Of a stretch of 64,000 bases of DNA, positions 19,140-30,815 are shown piece after piece. A program made the position numbers and the translations under genes. The notes beneath the pieces are model-generated. The model did not search any database, was not told the DNA's origin, and saw nothing but the letters and a program-made list of their open reading frames with translations. The stretch covers positions 1 through 64,000 of the forward strand of contig NW_005178965.1 of NCBI RefSeq assembly GCF_000350225.1. Reading direction: 5' to 3'. Position 1 is the stretch's first letter. Each line of letters opens with the position of its first letter. The DNA comes from Chondrus crispus (lineage: Eukaryota; Rhodophyta; Florideophyceae; Gigartinales; Gigartinaceae).

Positions 19140-22124
19140 GAGCTCAGGCGCGCCAACGAAGCTGAAGGGCTCGCTTGAACGCTCCCTTCCTTCTTCGAGT
19201 CATTGTAGTCACAGCAGCCAGAGGAAATCGCTAAGAGAGTTGGTAGATGTCTCCAGAATCGAGAACGATGATGGAGCGTCAAATGCGTAGGGAGACCCCT
19301 ATTGATCGAACTGGCACTACTTTTAGTCAAAATAATTGTTCCATGGAGAGCGCAGAAGTGCAATGACTTTCAGCGACAGAAGGGGTCATTAGATCGCGCT
19401 AGAAACGCATCAGGGGGCGGCCGTCAATCTTTTCTATTTTATTTTGGAAAGTGTCTGAAGGACTAACCACCAGTTGCTGGAACGCAGTATAGTTTCGTTC
19501 TTTGTCGAACTCTGGAACTCGTCCACTTCGGAAAGCGCAATTCAGATTGTTGAGGCCCCAACGGCTTCTAAGTCCTGTGCAGACAGAACGTTTATGCGGA
19601 TGAAACGATAGTGAATGGATAGCGAGGATGGCCAAGGACAGGTTGGCATTTCTCAACGCGAATCTAATGCACCGCGTAGAAATAATGGACCAAGATCAGA
19701 GCCCGTCCCAACATAACCATGCCTTTCTTTTTGAGCGGTGAAGCGGCTGTTTGGCGGAGGGATCTGGCATCGCATACACGTGTACATAGCAATATGATGA
19801 GATCGCCGTCGTTCGGCACCCGCGTTGGCGCCACAAAGAAGCGCAAGAGGGGTTTCGCAGCTCTTAGTCACAGCGCCAAGCTTGCTGACGGCAGGTTTAG
19901 GAAGGCATAGCTTCGGTACCGTGGGGAGGCTTACCTCTGACAATGAGCGAAAGCAGGTGGCGACTGCACTGCTTTCCCAGCCAGGCACAGTTCTAGTTCA
20001 AAGTGCAGCATCCCGCAAAATTGAGAGGCAGGAGGGCGGAGGGCGTACCGTTCTGAGAGAACTTGCTCGGCTTTTTGGCCCCCCGAAGGCGAAAAGGGTG
20101 ACGCTACTTATTCATGCAGGTTCTTTGACCAAAACTCAATCTCGTGCCTGACACGCTCGCACGTGAACATTGCAGTTCAGCCATCGTGGCTCTGCGAACG
20201 GAATGGGTCCTTACTTTAGCTCTCTTGGAGTGTCGTTTTCTTGAGGGTTTCTGTTCAGGTTTTCGTCGTGGTAGGCTGCCTTGCGCTTTGTGACTGTCTG
20301 TCGCAGTTTTGGGAAAGGCTTCCAATTTGGATTTCATAGAAACGTGTGCACACCTCGTACAGGTCTGCGGATGCAAGTTGGTTCAGGTGAGCAAGGGTGT
20401 ATTCGCTGTTCTGATCGTGCCCCTGTAGTTTTCGTGAATTCTCGAGGTGCGACAAGATTGTATAAGCAGCACGATTCCACGTTTCCAAGGCGTTGACCAA
20501 GAGTCGGGACCAGCCGGCCACGGCAGCATTGCACGTGGTTGGTCATCTTCATAGTTCATCAGAAGAAGCCATCCATAGCGATGCGCTGGACGCAACATCG
20601 CCTGTCACTCGTAGATCCATCCCCTGTTGATTTCTGTCGAGCATGCAGACACGCGCACTGATCGGTCTTCATCCTTGTTCCATGGAGCAGTTCCTACTTC
20701 CCTGCCTCGCCCCTCGCGGAGAAGTTTGGCAACCTGCCACATTTCGTTTGACAGCCGCAGTAGCTTGAGCTCCCATTCCAGCAACACTTTTTGTCCACTG
20801 TTCTGCGCAGCCCAAGCTACCGAAGAATCCTCATAAGAACCCCGATATGCCATGTCTGAGGCTCGCGAGGCTATCCGCGCACGCCGCGTGACATGGAATA
20901 CCTCTTGTGACACTGCCCTTAAGGCGCACGCCCACGAGGTCAAGGTGCCCTCCTGGTTGATAGGGGACTGCGGAAGCTGTGGCGCAGGAGAGCCAACTGT
21001 GCGTCGCGGTTGAGGTGTGTTGTCGGCATGCCTCCTACGGTGGTGCTTGTGGCTTTGTGTGTAGTCACCCATCTTGGTCTCTCCACGGCCTGATTTGCGT
21101 GCTTTTTCCTGTGGTCCGCATGTGTCACTTTCGCGTGAGTAGCTGGAAATGGGTTCACGAATCCCGCTTCCGTGTAGTTGTTCTTGTAGCAAGAGCGTGT
21201 CCGCTTTACATAGACGAACGTTTCTATCTGACTCAGCTCTTCTCCACCGTTGGTGGAGCGATAAGACCAGGTGCTGCTGTGTGTGCAACTCTTGCTTTGC
21301 TTTTTTAGATAAGCTTCTGAGCTCACTGATGATATCTCTTAGCCCGCACCTGTGTGTTTTGCTATGCCCTGTAGTCGGTTGGGTCGGTTTTGACTGAGAC
21401 GGAACACTGCTCCACGAGCTGCCCCTCGTTTTGGGAGCATGTGCTGTCAAGAGTCCAACAATTTCCCCAACCCTTTGTTGTACTTCTGTTTCTCGTTGCT
21501 GTAGCGCAGACGTCTGCAATTGCACATCCCTGGTGCTTTGCTGACAAAGCTGAGCTCTACCGCCGTGATTTTCATGGACGAATATGCCATGGGCCAACGT
21601 TCGAAGTCCTTCCGCAACTCTGCGAAGCCCGTCCTCCCAACTGGATTCCATGAACGCCACTCTTTTTTCTTTTCCGGACCTTTCCGGGCGCGAGGCCTTT
21701 TCTGGATGTGAAATGAATGTATGGAGACATTGATATTTGCTTGGGTCTTGCGCGAGTCCTCGGAGTTCGGACGCTAGGGAAAGAAGGTCTTTTTCCCACG
21801 CCAAAACAATTGCTTGCTTTTCGCTTTGCATACTGCCGTTCTCCGCAAGCCTTTTGAACAAGATTCAGAGATCCTTTTATTGCCAGCTTGGACCTTTCCG
21901 TTTCCTATAACAACGCGAAATACTTTCGCAACCGCTTTCTCTTCATGCTTTCAAATCGTCGCGATTGTACTGATAAGTATGGGCAAAGTCTCATTTTCGC
22001 CCATAGCTTCCACAAGGGATCTGTTAAAACGTAGGTTTTGAATGCATCTTATATGTGCAGATAATAGGGCGCTACTGCACCGCCTTACTAACTTGGCTTA
22101 TTTAAAATGAGCACTATTTAAGCG
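19140..22124 (-). repeat. Left arm of large inverted repeat, inner segment
   Basis: Reverse complement of 26930-29913. By eye only a handful of differences occur in almost 3 kb, for example in translated positions one E/G and one N/D. This is far closer than the outer segment. Confidence 0.88.
20605..21831 (-). CDS. Helical-repeat protein of unknown function (left copy)
   Basis: A 408-residue frame from the ATG at 21831 (MQSEKQAIVL). It has five spaced amphipathic helices with a common pattern. They are AWEKDLLSLASELRGLA near residue 10, SWEDGLRRVAEGLRTLA near 65, GLRDIISELRSLSKKA near 165, SWACALRAVSQEVFHV near 295 and EWELKLLRLSNEMWQVA near 350. The W-E-x-x-L-x-x-[LV]-[AS] core suggests a repeated helical unit. 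Linkers are Ser, Gln, His and Arg-rich and probably disordered. No known domain, signal or membrane segment is recognised. The full frame survives in both arms, and the only residue difference I saw is E versus G in the GIFVH segment. Could be a host gene or cargo of an unrecognised element. Confidence 0.55.
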   Translation of the reverse strand: MQSEKQAIVLAWEKDLLSLASELRGLAQDPSKYQCLHTFISHPEKASRPERSGKEKRVAFMESSWEDGLRRVAEGLRTLAHGIFVHENHGGRAQLCQQSTRDVQLQTSALQQRETEVQQRVGEIVGLLTAHAPKTRGSSWSSVPSQSKPTQPTTGHSKTHRCGLRDIISELRSLSKKAKQELHTQQHLVLSLHQRWRRAESDRNVRLCKADTLLLQEQLHGSGIREPISSYSRESDTCGPQEKARKSGRGETKMGDYTQSHKHHRRRHADNTPQPRRTVGSPAPQLPQSPINQEGTLTSWACALRAVSQEVFHVTRRARIASRASDMAYRGSYEDSSVAWAAQNSGQKVLLEWELKLLRLSNEMWQVAKLLREGRGREVGTAPWNKDEDRSVRVSACSTEINRGWIYE

Positions 22125-22472
22125 TTTCAGTATGTTCCCATATCTATCACACTTCACGTTCTGTACTGCCCACAATGAACTTTGGAGTTCTCTGACATAC
22201 TGGTGAATACTGTAAAGAGAAAACAATCTTTGATACCTATGGCAACAGCAACTTCTTACAAGCGTTGAGCTCGTGTCAGTCTCTCTCGTGGTGCTTACAA
22301 TACTTAATACCACACTCGGCATGGAAACGGCCTGGTCCTGGGTAGTGTACACACAAAATGTAATGACGAAGTTTGTGCTGATCGTCAAAATAATCTTGCA
22401 GGTAAGAGGCCGAGAAAGGCCACATAAACTGCCCATCCGCAGAAGAAATCTGAAACGAGCGTCCGTCCCGAT

Positions 22473-23250
22473 CTAGTTGTATGTCTCCAAATACATCCTC
22501 TGAAGTGAACGTTTGAACCTGTTAAGTTTGGAGAGGAGAAGCATGAAGGGCATGTCTACCCGCCGAATGCATAGTAGGGTGGGAGCTATTTCGTCCGGTC
22601 TCAAATACTTCTCATCGCTTCGGTACTCTTTCCTGATCATATCAAATTCCTTTGCTATGAAACACATGTTCAGAAACCGCAATTTTCGCGAAAACCCTGT
22701 TTCCAATTTTCTTATTCGAGCGTATGTTTCAGATGTTCCTCCCCGACCCAAATTGAAATTAGCCAAGCGCTTCAACTGCACTAATCCAGCAACTTCTGTC
22801 AGTACTAAAAAACGTTCTTACCCTGCAATGGCTGCAAGCGCACTAGTCCGATCCATGCAAGCCTCGACATCGCATTTCTTCCGTGCCCATGAAAAGGCAC
22901 TGCCACCACCGTTCCGGTTGTGCGTTATAAAGTCTTGACTGCACCATGAAGAGGATCGGTGGAAGTGTGCGGGAAAGTTGGAAAATTTGAGTGCCACACA
23001 TGGCACTGAGCCATTTTACAAACGATCTCTTTGTCGAGTACAATTCATGAGACAAGTCCAATCGAAAGCAGCAGGCTAGCGTTTTGGTCTCCAATGTGTG
23101 GTCAAGCATTGGAACAATCGTCTCTAAATACATCATAGGGACATCGATATTGCTGCAACAGTGCCGTCGATGCGCCCCTGGCCCCTCTCCTCGCACATGC
23201 GTGTCAAGGGTAGCCCACCTTCGTCTGCCATCGCCTAGCCCGCCCACCAT
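22473..23250 (-). CDS. Possible spliced or broken gene of unknown function
   Basis: Two minus-strand frames look coding-like. The one from about 23150 to 22843 contains MMYLETIVPMLDHTLETKTL and LSAMCGTQIFQLSRTL. The one from 22781 to 22473 contains RIRKLETGFSRKLRFLN and DMIRKEYRSDEKYLRPDE. They are in different frames about 60 bp apart, with GGGTAAGA-like donor sequence between them, so an intron is conceivable. No domain is recognised, and chance frames cannot be excluded. Confidence 0.25.
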
Positions 23251-25254
23251 ACCATAGCATGACTGAACTACTCACAAAAAATTCTGCACAACTACCGTTC
23301 TAGTCTCCCCAATACCCACTACAAACGACCGGACATCAACCCTCTCATGTTCGTGTCACGAATTCTCCTTGAACGCCTGCTTATAATGTAGATCGGGGAC
23401 GCCAACCTGATGTTAGAGTTGAATGAGGGTTGAAGAGATAAGGGGGGAGCGAAGTTATGTTAGTAGGCTGTGTTAATGACTGGGGCCTGCATGAATGACT
23501 TAGCCACGTGGCTCTGTCCGGCTTTGCGGCAATAGTCGTGCGGCTCATTGGGGGGAAAATCGAAGAGAGAAGCGTCGCCCTGGACACCAAAGTGAAATGC
23601 GGAAAGGAACGAAGAGCTCTGACCCTCCGACTGGATTGAGTGAAAGGGACTTGGCTCTTAGACGTAAGCATTATTGGCATCGTCGTGTGGGTCGTTGCAT
23701 CACTGCAATAAGTCGGTTGGACTGTATCCGATTCGGCTTGAAGCCAGCTAACAAGCTACGCAACCTATTTAGTCTACAAGTGGGCCACCCGTCAAATACT
23801 CATGCCCGGGTGTCTGTGGGACCCTTCAGGGAGCGGTTAAAAACAAAACCACCCGAAGGACAAGAGAGGACGCGGTGAATGAAGTCAGCGAAGGTACGGC
23901 ACGCGTGTCCAAGACATCAGTTAGGATGAGTCTGACGTGTCACGTAGGAACGAGGGGAGAAATACTGCACGGAAAAGTTATGCATTGGTTGTTTTTGAGA
24001 GGGAGTTGAAGCTTCCCGGAATGCATACGGTACATCCAGAGACCGTAGTGCTGCCGCGCATGTTGTTCAGAATTGTACCCTTTCTGTAAGCACTGTACAA
24101 AAGTTAAAAACAGGTGCTTCAAGTTGATTATGAAACAGATAGAACAAACAGCTTTCTGCGTGTTCTGTACAGTGCGGCGCTTGCTCAAGTAAAGTACATC
24201 TGCACTCAAGCTGGAACCCCTCTGGTCAGGTCGCGGCTACAATGTACTACAAATTGCCGACGATGTCATCGCATGATCAATACAGCATCGCTGATGCCAG
24301 TTCTATTTCCTTGGAGATACAAACCTTGCCCTGCCTCATCGTCTTCCGGGACTTTTATATATTTTAATTTGACAAAGTGGAAGAGGGGATCTAGGATTGG
24401 ATAAAATAGCCCCTTCGATTGTCACATTAAGATGGCTGTGGCAATGGAAATTGGCAAGCATGAAGCCGTCATTTTACTTCAGAGGATTTCGCATTACAAT
24501 TATTACGGTCGACCATAGTCCCACTGCCCACTGTCAACAAGACAGCATTAGTTAATAAAAGTATTAAGGTTTCCGGACCTACGCCATTGCCATTCGTCTC
24601 CAAGTCAGCTCGGAAACCATCCCGTAATCATGTTTATCAAACAAAACAGTTTCGTCTACAAGCATTATCCAAAGAAACCCTTGCACCTTTGCCCTCTGAT
24701 CCCTTCTATACTGAGGGATATTCTTTCCTTTTTTGCCTTTAACTAATCTGCCATTGAGTAACACAACAGAGTATTGAATTCTTCACATATGTATTACCTA
24801 CATTGTTCTTGTAAGCAACTATTTTGTTTTCATCGAGCTATTCGAATTTCAATTTCTGCGGCAAGATCCTGGGCTATTCAAATAGTCCAAATACCGACTT
24901 GGGCATGCAACACCATTTCATTTCTCGGCACGTACCACCCAAAGGCTTGTACGGCTTCTCTTGGCTCGCCAGATTAACATTCGGCAGACTTCTTTTGAAT
25001 CTCCGTCGAATAATTCTATTTTCTAGCTTACTGCACGAATGCCGTGGATGGACGGATACTTCCCCAAGCCTTAGAGGCCTACCAGTCCGTCTCATCATTC
25101 CCTACCTCTCAACTATACTTCGGCTCATAAGAGGATATAAGAACCCTTGAAGCTTAAGCATGATCAGCGAATCGTCCTACGATCGCTTCCCTTCTATTGC
25201 TTATGCCCTTGATCCGGTCATTTTCGCATTGTTCTCGCTTCCGGATATCTTCAT

Positions 25255-25944
25255 ATGGATTCCATCTTTAGAGACGGTATTCTTCATCAGCATGCCTTTA
25301 ATCGCTTTCTTATCCGCGCTGGCAATACACATGGCCTTCCTCAGCCTCGCATCGAATGTGCTCAAGTTGTCTCAATACAAGCCCAACAACAGAAGCAGAA
25401 GCTGCAGCCTGACAATGAGAACAATGTGAATGGATTGGTTTCGCCGTATGAGTGTTCTGGCGTTAATTATCCATCTACGTTGTCTGGTGATGATCAGATC
25501 ACTGGACCACAACATCAGCATCGAGCTGTGAGACCATGTCAAGCCAATTTACAAATCGCCAAGGTGATTGGGAAGGAAACAAAACGCTTCGCCTGTGACC
25601 AGTGCAGAGTCACCGCTGCCGATCAACATAAGCTACGCCGGCATGTATTGCGAGTGCACCAAAAGATCAAGCCGTTTCAGTGCCGCGTATGTGACATGAG
25701 ATTTTGCGTGCGCCATGAGAGAGATCGACATGAGTTTGCAAAGCACGAAAACATTGGAAGGTTCGATTGCAGAGAGTGCCAGAGCTCCTTTTCCCGAAAA
25801 CACATCTTTTCGAAGCATATGAGAGAAGTTCATGGGCAAGAAGTAGACAATCCTTCGTGTGAAGCATGCGGAGCGACGTTTGAGAATAACGCTCTTCTCA
25901 TTCATCATAAGCGCAATACTCTTTGCAGTAGTCGTAGTATGTAA
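25255..25944 (+). CDS. C2H2 zinc-finger protein
   Basis: A 229-residue frame. Residues 1-110 are Gln/Asn-rich and of low structure. Four zinc fingers follow: C114-C117...H130-H135 (FACDQC), C143-C146...H159-H164 (FQCRVC), C172-C175...H188-H193 (FDCREC), and C202-C205 with H217/H218 and C224 (SCEACG). The first three keep the C-x2-C...H-x4-H spacing with hydrophobic core residues; the last looks C2HC. Such proteins bind DNA in the nucleus. The start at 25255 is the first ATG after an unrelated frame, so an upstream exon is possible. It lies alone in the repeat spacer. Confidence 0.7.
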   Translation: MDSIFRDGILHQHAFNRFLIRAGNTHGLPQPRIECAQVVSIQAQQQKQKLQPDNENNVNGLVSPYECSGVNYPSTLSGDDQITGPQHQHRAVRPCQANLQIAKVIGKETKRFACDQCRVTAADQHKLRRHVLRVHQKIKPFQCRVCDMRFCVRHERDRHEFAKHENIGRFDCRECQSSFSRKHIFSKHMREVHGQEVDNPSCEACGATFENNALLIHHKRNTLCSSRSM

Positions 25945-26929
25945 TGCGCACCGGGACAACGATCCAGGGTTGCGATCAATTGCGTATCGCTTCGTTCACA
26001 AAAGCAAAAGGGTTATCCGTCAATTTCCAGAAGAAAGTCGGTCCTGCGCCTCTGTTTTTTGATATTTATCCTTTTTGGATGCGTAGCACTTCATACTGAT
26101 ACTCTTTTTCTCATTAGACAACAATACGATTATGAGTTCGCCTTATATCTTTTCCCCGTGTTTAAAGCACACAACAATAATGTAACTCTTTTCGTCAGAG
26201 ACGCCTTTTTGGGGCCCCTCACCTCTGCCAGATTTCGAAACCGTTCATAGAGTAGGTGGAAATATATTGCAGTTTACTACGATAACATTAAACTGACAAA
26301 AGTTTCAATATACTAGCGGAAGTGTGTCCACATTACATGGACGAGCTTTTCTATCTGAGTCAGCTCTTCTTTTCGGTTTGGTTCCGAATGCTCAGGTTAG
26401 GGTAAACGGTTGAATAAAATCTAACTGTTAGGGATGCTTTCCGTGACCGAATAAACCTCCTGCAGCAGCATTGTGTGTTTCCCGATGAGAAAATAGTCCT
26501 GAAGTCATAGAGCTGACAAATTAAGATGAAACTTGTTGATGTTCGTAGATGACCAGGATAGTCTGCGAGGCGGTGACTTCAAGTTCGTTAAAAATTTACT
26601 TGAAACTCGCTTTCATCCTATATTTATATGACATATCGCTTCAGCTTTCTGAGGTTAAAGAAGGGTAGATTTTTTGAGATGGACAAGACTAAAGTTCCTT
26701 GCTTGAAAGACAAGAGCCCAGTAGGCTGTCATCAGGAGACTCTAAAATAGAGAGGGCTGGGAAATACTGCTCCAACTGTACATTCTCTTATTTTTTCATG
26801 TGTGAGTTGCTAAGGAACTTCCCTCCGTGACTGTCAAGTGCTATTTCAAGCCAAAAAGACAGAAAATCTCTGTACGGGTATTGCAGTATACTGCAGTACA
26901 CTGTAGTGCAATAATCTTCAATCGTTCTG

Positions 26930-29900
26930 GAGCGCATAAATAGTGCTCATTTTAAATAAGCTAAGTTAGTAAGGCGGTGCAGTAGCGCCCTATTATCTGC
27001 ACATATAAGATGCATTCAAAACCTACGTTTTAACAGATCCCTTGTGGAAGCTATGGGCGAAAATGAGACTTTGCCCATACTTATCAGTACAATCGCGACG
27101 ATTTGAAAGCATGAAGAGAAAGCGGTTGCGAAAGTATTTCGCGTTGTTATAGGAAACGGAAAGGTCCAAGCTGGCAATAAAAGGATCTCTGAATCTTGTT
27201 CAAAAGGCTTGCGGAGAACGGCAGTATGCAAAGCGAAAAGCAAGCAATTGTTTTGGCGTGGGAAAAAGACCTTCTTTCCCTAGCGTCCGAACTCCGAGGA
27301 CTCGCGCAAGACCCAAGCAAATATCAATGTCTCCATACATTCATTTCACATCCAGAAAAGGCCTCGCGCCCGGAAAGGTCCGGAAAAGAAAAAAGAGTGG
27401 CGTTCATGGAATCCAGTTGGGAGGACGGGCTTCGCAGAGTTGCGGAAGGACTTCGAACGTTGGCCCATGGCATATTCGTCCATGGAAATCACGGCGGTAG
27501 AGCTCAGCTTTGTCAGCAAAGCACCAGGGATGTGCAATTGCAGACGTCTGCGCTACAGCAACGAGAAACAGAAGTACAACAAAGGGTTGGGGAAATTGTT
27601 GGACTCTTGACAGCACATGCTCCCAAAACGAGGGGCAGCTCGTGGAGCAGTGTTCCGTCTCAGTCAAAACCGACCCAACCGACTACAGGGCATAGCAAAA
27701 CACACAGGTGCGGGCTAAGAGATATCATCAGTGAGCTCAGAAGCTTATCTAAAAAAGCAAAGCAAGAGTTGCACACACAGCAGCACCTGGTCTTATCGCT
27801 CCACCAACGGTGGAGAAGAGCTGAGTCAGATAGAAACGTTCGTCTATGTAAAGCGGACACGCTCTTGCTACAAGAACAACTACACGGAAGCGGGATTCGT
27901 GAACCCATTTCCAGCTACTCACGCGAAAGTGACACATGCGGACCACAGGAAAAAGCACGCAAATCAGGCCGTGGAGAGACCAAGATGGGTGACTACACAC
28001 AAAGCCACAAGCACCACCGTAGGAGGCATGCCGACAACACACCTCAACCGCGACGCACAGTTGGCTCTCCTGCGCCACAGCTTCCGCAGTCCCCTATCAA
28101 CCAGGAGGGCACCTTGACCTCGTGGGCGTGCGCCTTAAGGGCAGTGTCACAAGAGGTATTCCATGTCACGCGGCGTGCGCGGATAGCCTCGCGAGCCTCA
28201 GACATGGCATATCGGGGTTCTTATGAGGATTCTTCGGTAGCTTGGGCTGCGCAGAACAGTGGACAAAAAGTGTTGCTGGAATGGGAGCTCAAGCTACTGC
28301 GGCTGTCAAACGAAATGTGGCAGGTTGCCAAACTTCTCCGCGAGGGGCGAGGCAGGGAAGTAGGAACTGCTCCATGGAACAAGGATGAAGACCGATCAGT
28401 GCGCGTGTCTGCATGCTCGACAGAAATCAACAGGGGATGGATCTACGAGTGACAGGCGATGTTGCGTCCAGCGCATCGCTATGGATGGCTTCTTCTGATG
28501 AACTATGAAGATGACCAACCACGTGCAATGCTGCCGTGGCCGGCTGGTCCCGACTCTTGGTCAACGCCTTGGAAACGTGGAATCGTGCTGCTTATACAAT
28601 CTTGTCGCACCTCGAGAATTCACGAAAACTACAGGGGCACGATCAGAACAGCGAATACACCCTTGCTCACCTGAACCAACTTGCATCCGCAGACCTGTAC
28701 GAGGTGTGCACACGTTTCTATGAAATCCAAATTGGAAGCCTTTCCCAAAACTGCGACAGACAGTCACAAAGCGCAAGGCAGCCTACCACGACGAAAACCT
28801 GAACAGAAACCCTCAAGAAAACGACACTCCAAGAGAGCTAAAGTAAGGACCCATTCCGTTCGCAGAGCCACGATGGCTGAACTGCAATGTTCACGTGCGA
28901 GCGTGTCAGGCACGAGATTGAGTTTTGGTCAAAGAACCTGCATGAATAAGTAGCGTCACCCTTTTCGCCTTCGGGGGGCCAAAAAGCCGAGCAAGTTCTC
29001 TCAGAACGGTACGCCCTCCGCCCTCCTGCCTCTCAATTTTGCGGGATGCTGCACTTTGAACTAGAACTGTGCCTGGCTGGGAAAGCAGTGCAGTCGCCAC
29101 CTGCTTTCGCTCATTGTCAGAGGTAAGCCTCCCCACGGTACCGAAGCTATGCCTTCCTAAACCTGCCGTCAGCAAGCTTGGCGCTGTGACTAAGAGCTGC
29201 GAAACCCCTCTTGCGCTTCTTTGTGGCGCCAACGCGGGTGCCGAACGACGGCGATCTCATCATATTGCTATGTACACGTGTATGCGATGCCAGATCCCTC
29301 CGCCAAACAGCCGCTTCACCGCTCAAAAAGAAAGGCATGGTTATGTTGGGACGGGCTCTGATCTTGGTCCATTATTTCTACGCGGTGCATTAGATTCGCG
29401 TTGAGAAATGCCAACCTGTCCTTGGCCATCCTCGCTATCCATTCACTATCGTTTCATCCGCATAAACGTTCTGTCTGCACAGGACTTAGAAGCCGTTGGG
29501 GCCTCAACAATCTGAATTGCGCTTTCCGAAGTGGACGAGTTCCAGAGTTCGACAAAGAACGAAACTATACTGCGTTCCAGCAACTGGTGGTTAGTCCTTC
29601 AGACACTTTCCAAAATAAAATAGAAAAGATTGACGGCCGCCCCCTGATGCGTTTCTAGCGCGATCTAATGACCCCTTCTGTCGCTGAAAGTCATTGCACT
29701 TCTGCGCTCTCCATGGAACAATTATTTTGACTAAAAGTAGTGCCAGTTCGATCAATAGGGGTCTCCCTACGCATTTGACGCTCCATCATCGTTCTCGATT
29801 CTGGAGACATCTACCAACTCTCTTAGCGATTTCCTCTGGCTGCTGTGACTACGATGACTCGAAGAAGGAAGGGAGCGTTCAAGCGAGCCCTTCAGCTTCG

Positions 29901-30815
29901 TTGGCGGCGCCTGAGCCCCAGCACAATGTCAAGCCCAGTTCATGGGCACTGCAAGCCATTGGTTGACCTCGCACACATCCCAACTGGCACAACAGCGCTG
30001 CCTGAAGCGGAGGCAACCCTTGTTTCTAAAAACTCAACCCATGAAACTTTCCCCGCTGTCCTACTCCGGTGCTGGTCCAAGTTCTATCCCTGCTGTTTTC
30101 AGAGCTCCAACGCTGTTTCCTATCATTTACCTTTGCCAACCTTAGGACATGTGTGTGCTGCCAGCATTCCATAGCGGCTGTGGCTCAGTCCGCCAAGGGC
30201 ATGGTATCGTCATCTAAAGAATTCTCTCCCGTGCTGGCGCCCACCAGCGAGCTATCCAGGTTCCCGATCCGTTCTACGCCGATAACGCCGCCTGCAAAGC
30301 TTTCCACTCGTGGCATATCCGCCATGGGCAAGCCCAGATGCGCCACGCCCCCCGTCTGGCTCTTACACGCAAACTCGACCATTTCCTTCTCCCCAAGCAA
30401 AAAGTCGCAGCAACGAAACCCAAGCCGCTCCCTAACAAGTCTATCGACACCCGTGGCCACGTCATTGTTCCCCACCAGCGCAACCAAAACCCTCATCAAG
30501 AGCACGACCGCCGTCACCACAGCCAGCGCCTCCAACGCAACATACCTACTCCTTCTCATCACCAACGCGATCCTCCCCCCGTCCCAAAACGGCAGCGCCG
30601 GAACTCCCCCCTCCTCAAACGTCAGCCGATACTCAGCCACCATCAACCTCTCTGTCTCCACAAACGTAATGAACCGCCCCACGTCATTCAAAATCCCAGC
30701 CGCTAGCTCCATCGCTCTCTCGTCCGTCTCCACCTCGCATGGTCGAAGAACCCCAACCACATGCTCTTGCCCATCCTCCTCCGGATACTGCACCCTTTGG
30801 TCCCTCTCTCCCTCC
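26930..30815 (+). repeat. Right arm of large inverted repeat
   Basis: A continuous 3.9-kb arm matching 19140-22124 and 12576-13475 in reverse. It carries the uninterrupted version of the site where the left arm holds the retroelement (29914-29917). At its outer end the membrane protein gene continues intact beyond the repeat, so this arm is the parental copy. Confidence 0.88.
27226..28452 (+). CDS. Helical-repeat protein of unknown function (right copy)
   Basis: Mirror copy of the 20605-21831 gene: 408 residues from the ATG at 27226, nearly identical, with GIFVHGNHGG where the left copy has GIFVHENHGG. The same five W-E-x-x-L helices and basic His/Arg-rich linker (KHHRRRHADN) occur. A TTG 30 bases upstream keeps the frame open, but the ATG is the natural start. 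There is no neighbour in the same direction. It lies about 1.7 kb from the 3' end of the membrane protein gene at 30185, on the opposite strand. The function cannot be assigned. Confidence 0.55.
   Translation: MQSEKQAIVLAWEKDLLSLASELRGLAQDPSKYQCLHTFISHPEKASRPERSGKEKRVAFMESSWEDGLRRVAEGLRTLAHGIFVHGNHGGRAQLCQQSTRDVQLQTSALQQRETEVQQRVGEIVGLLTAHAPKTRGSSWSSVPSQSKPTQPTTGHSKTHRCGLRDIISELRSLSKKAKQELHTQQHLVLSLHQRWRRAESDRNVRLCKADTLLLQEQLHGSGIREPISSYSRESDTCGPQEKARKSGRGETKMGDYTQSHKHHRRRHADNTPQPRRTVGSPAPQLPQSPINQEGTLTSWACALRAVSQEVFHVTRRARIASRASDMAYRGSYEDSSVAWAAQNSGQKVLLEWELKLLRLSNEMWQVAKLLREGRGREVGTAPWNKDEDRSVRVSACSTEINRGWIYE

Larger units (their letters stand above)
22125..26929. other. Spacer between inverted-repeat arms
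   Basis: 4.8 kb of unique sequence. Contents are possible minus-strand coding pieces at 22473-23250 and a C2H2 zinc-finger frame at 25255-25944. From 23251 to 25254 and from 25945 to 26929 I see only AT-rich, non-repetitive sequence with short incidental frames. Confidence 0.5.

Noticed and set aside
12576..30815. The large inverted repeat as terminal inverted repeats of one giant DNA transposon
   Set aside because: No transposase lies between the arms, no target duplication was found at the outer ends, and the right arm's gene continues past the repeat, which indicates inverted duplication.
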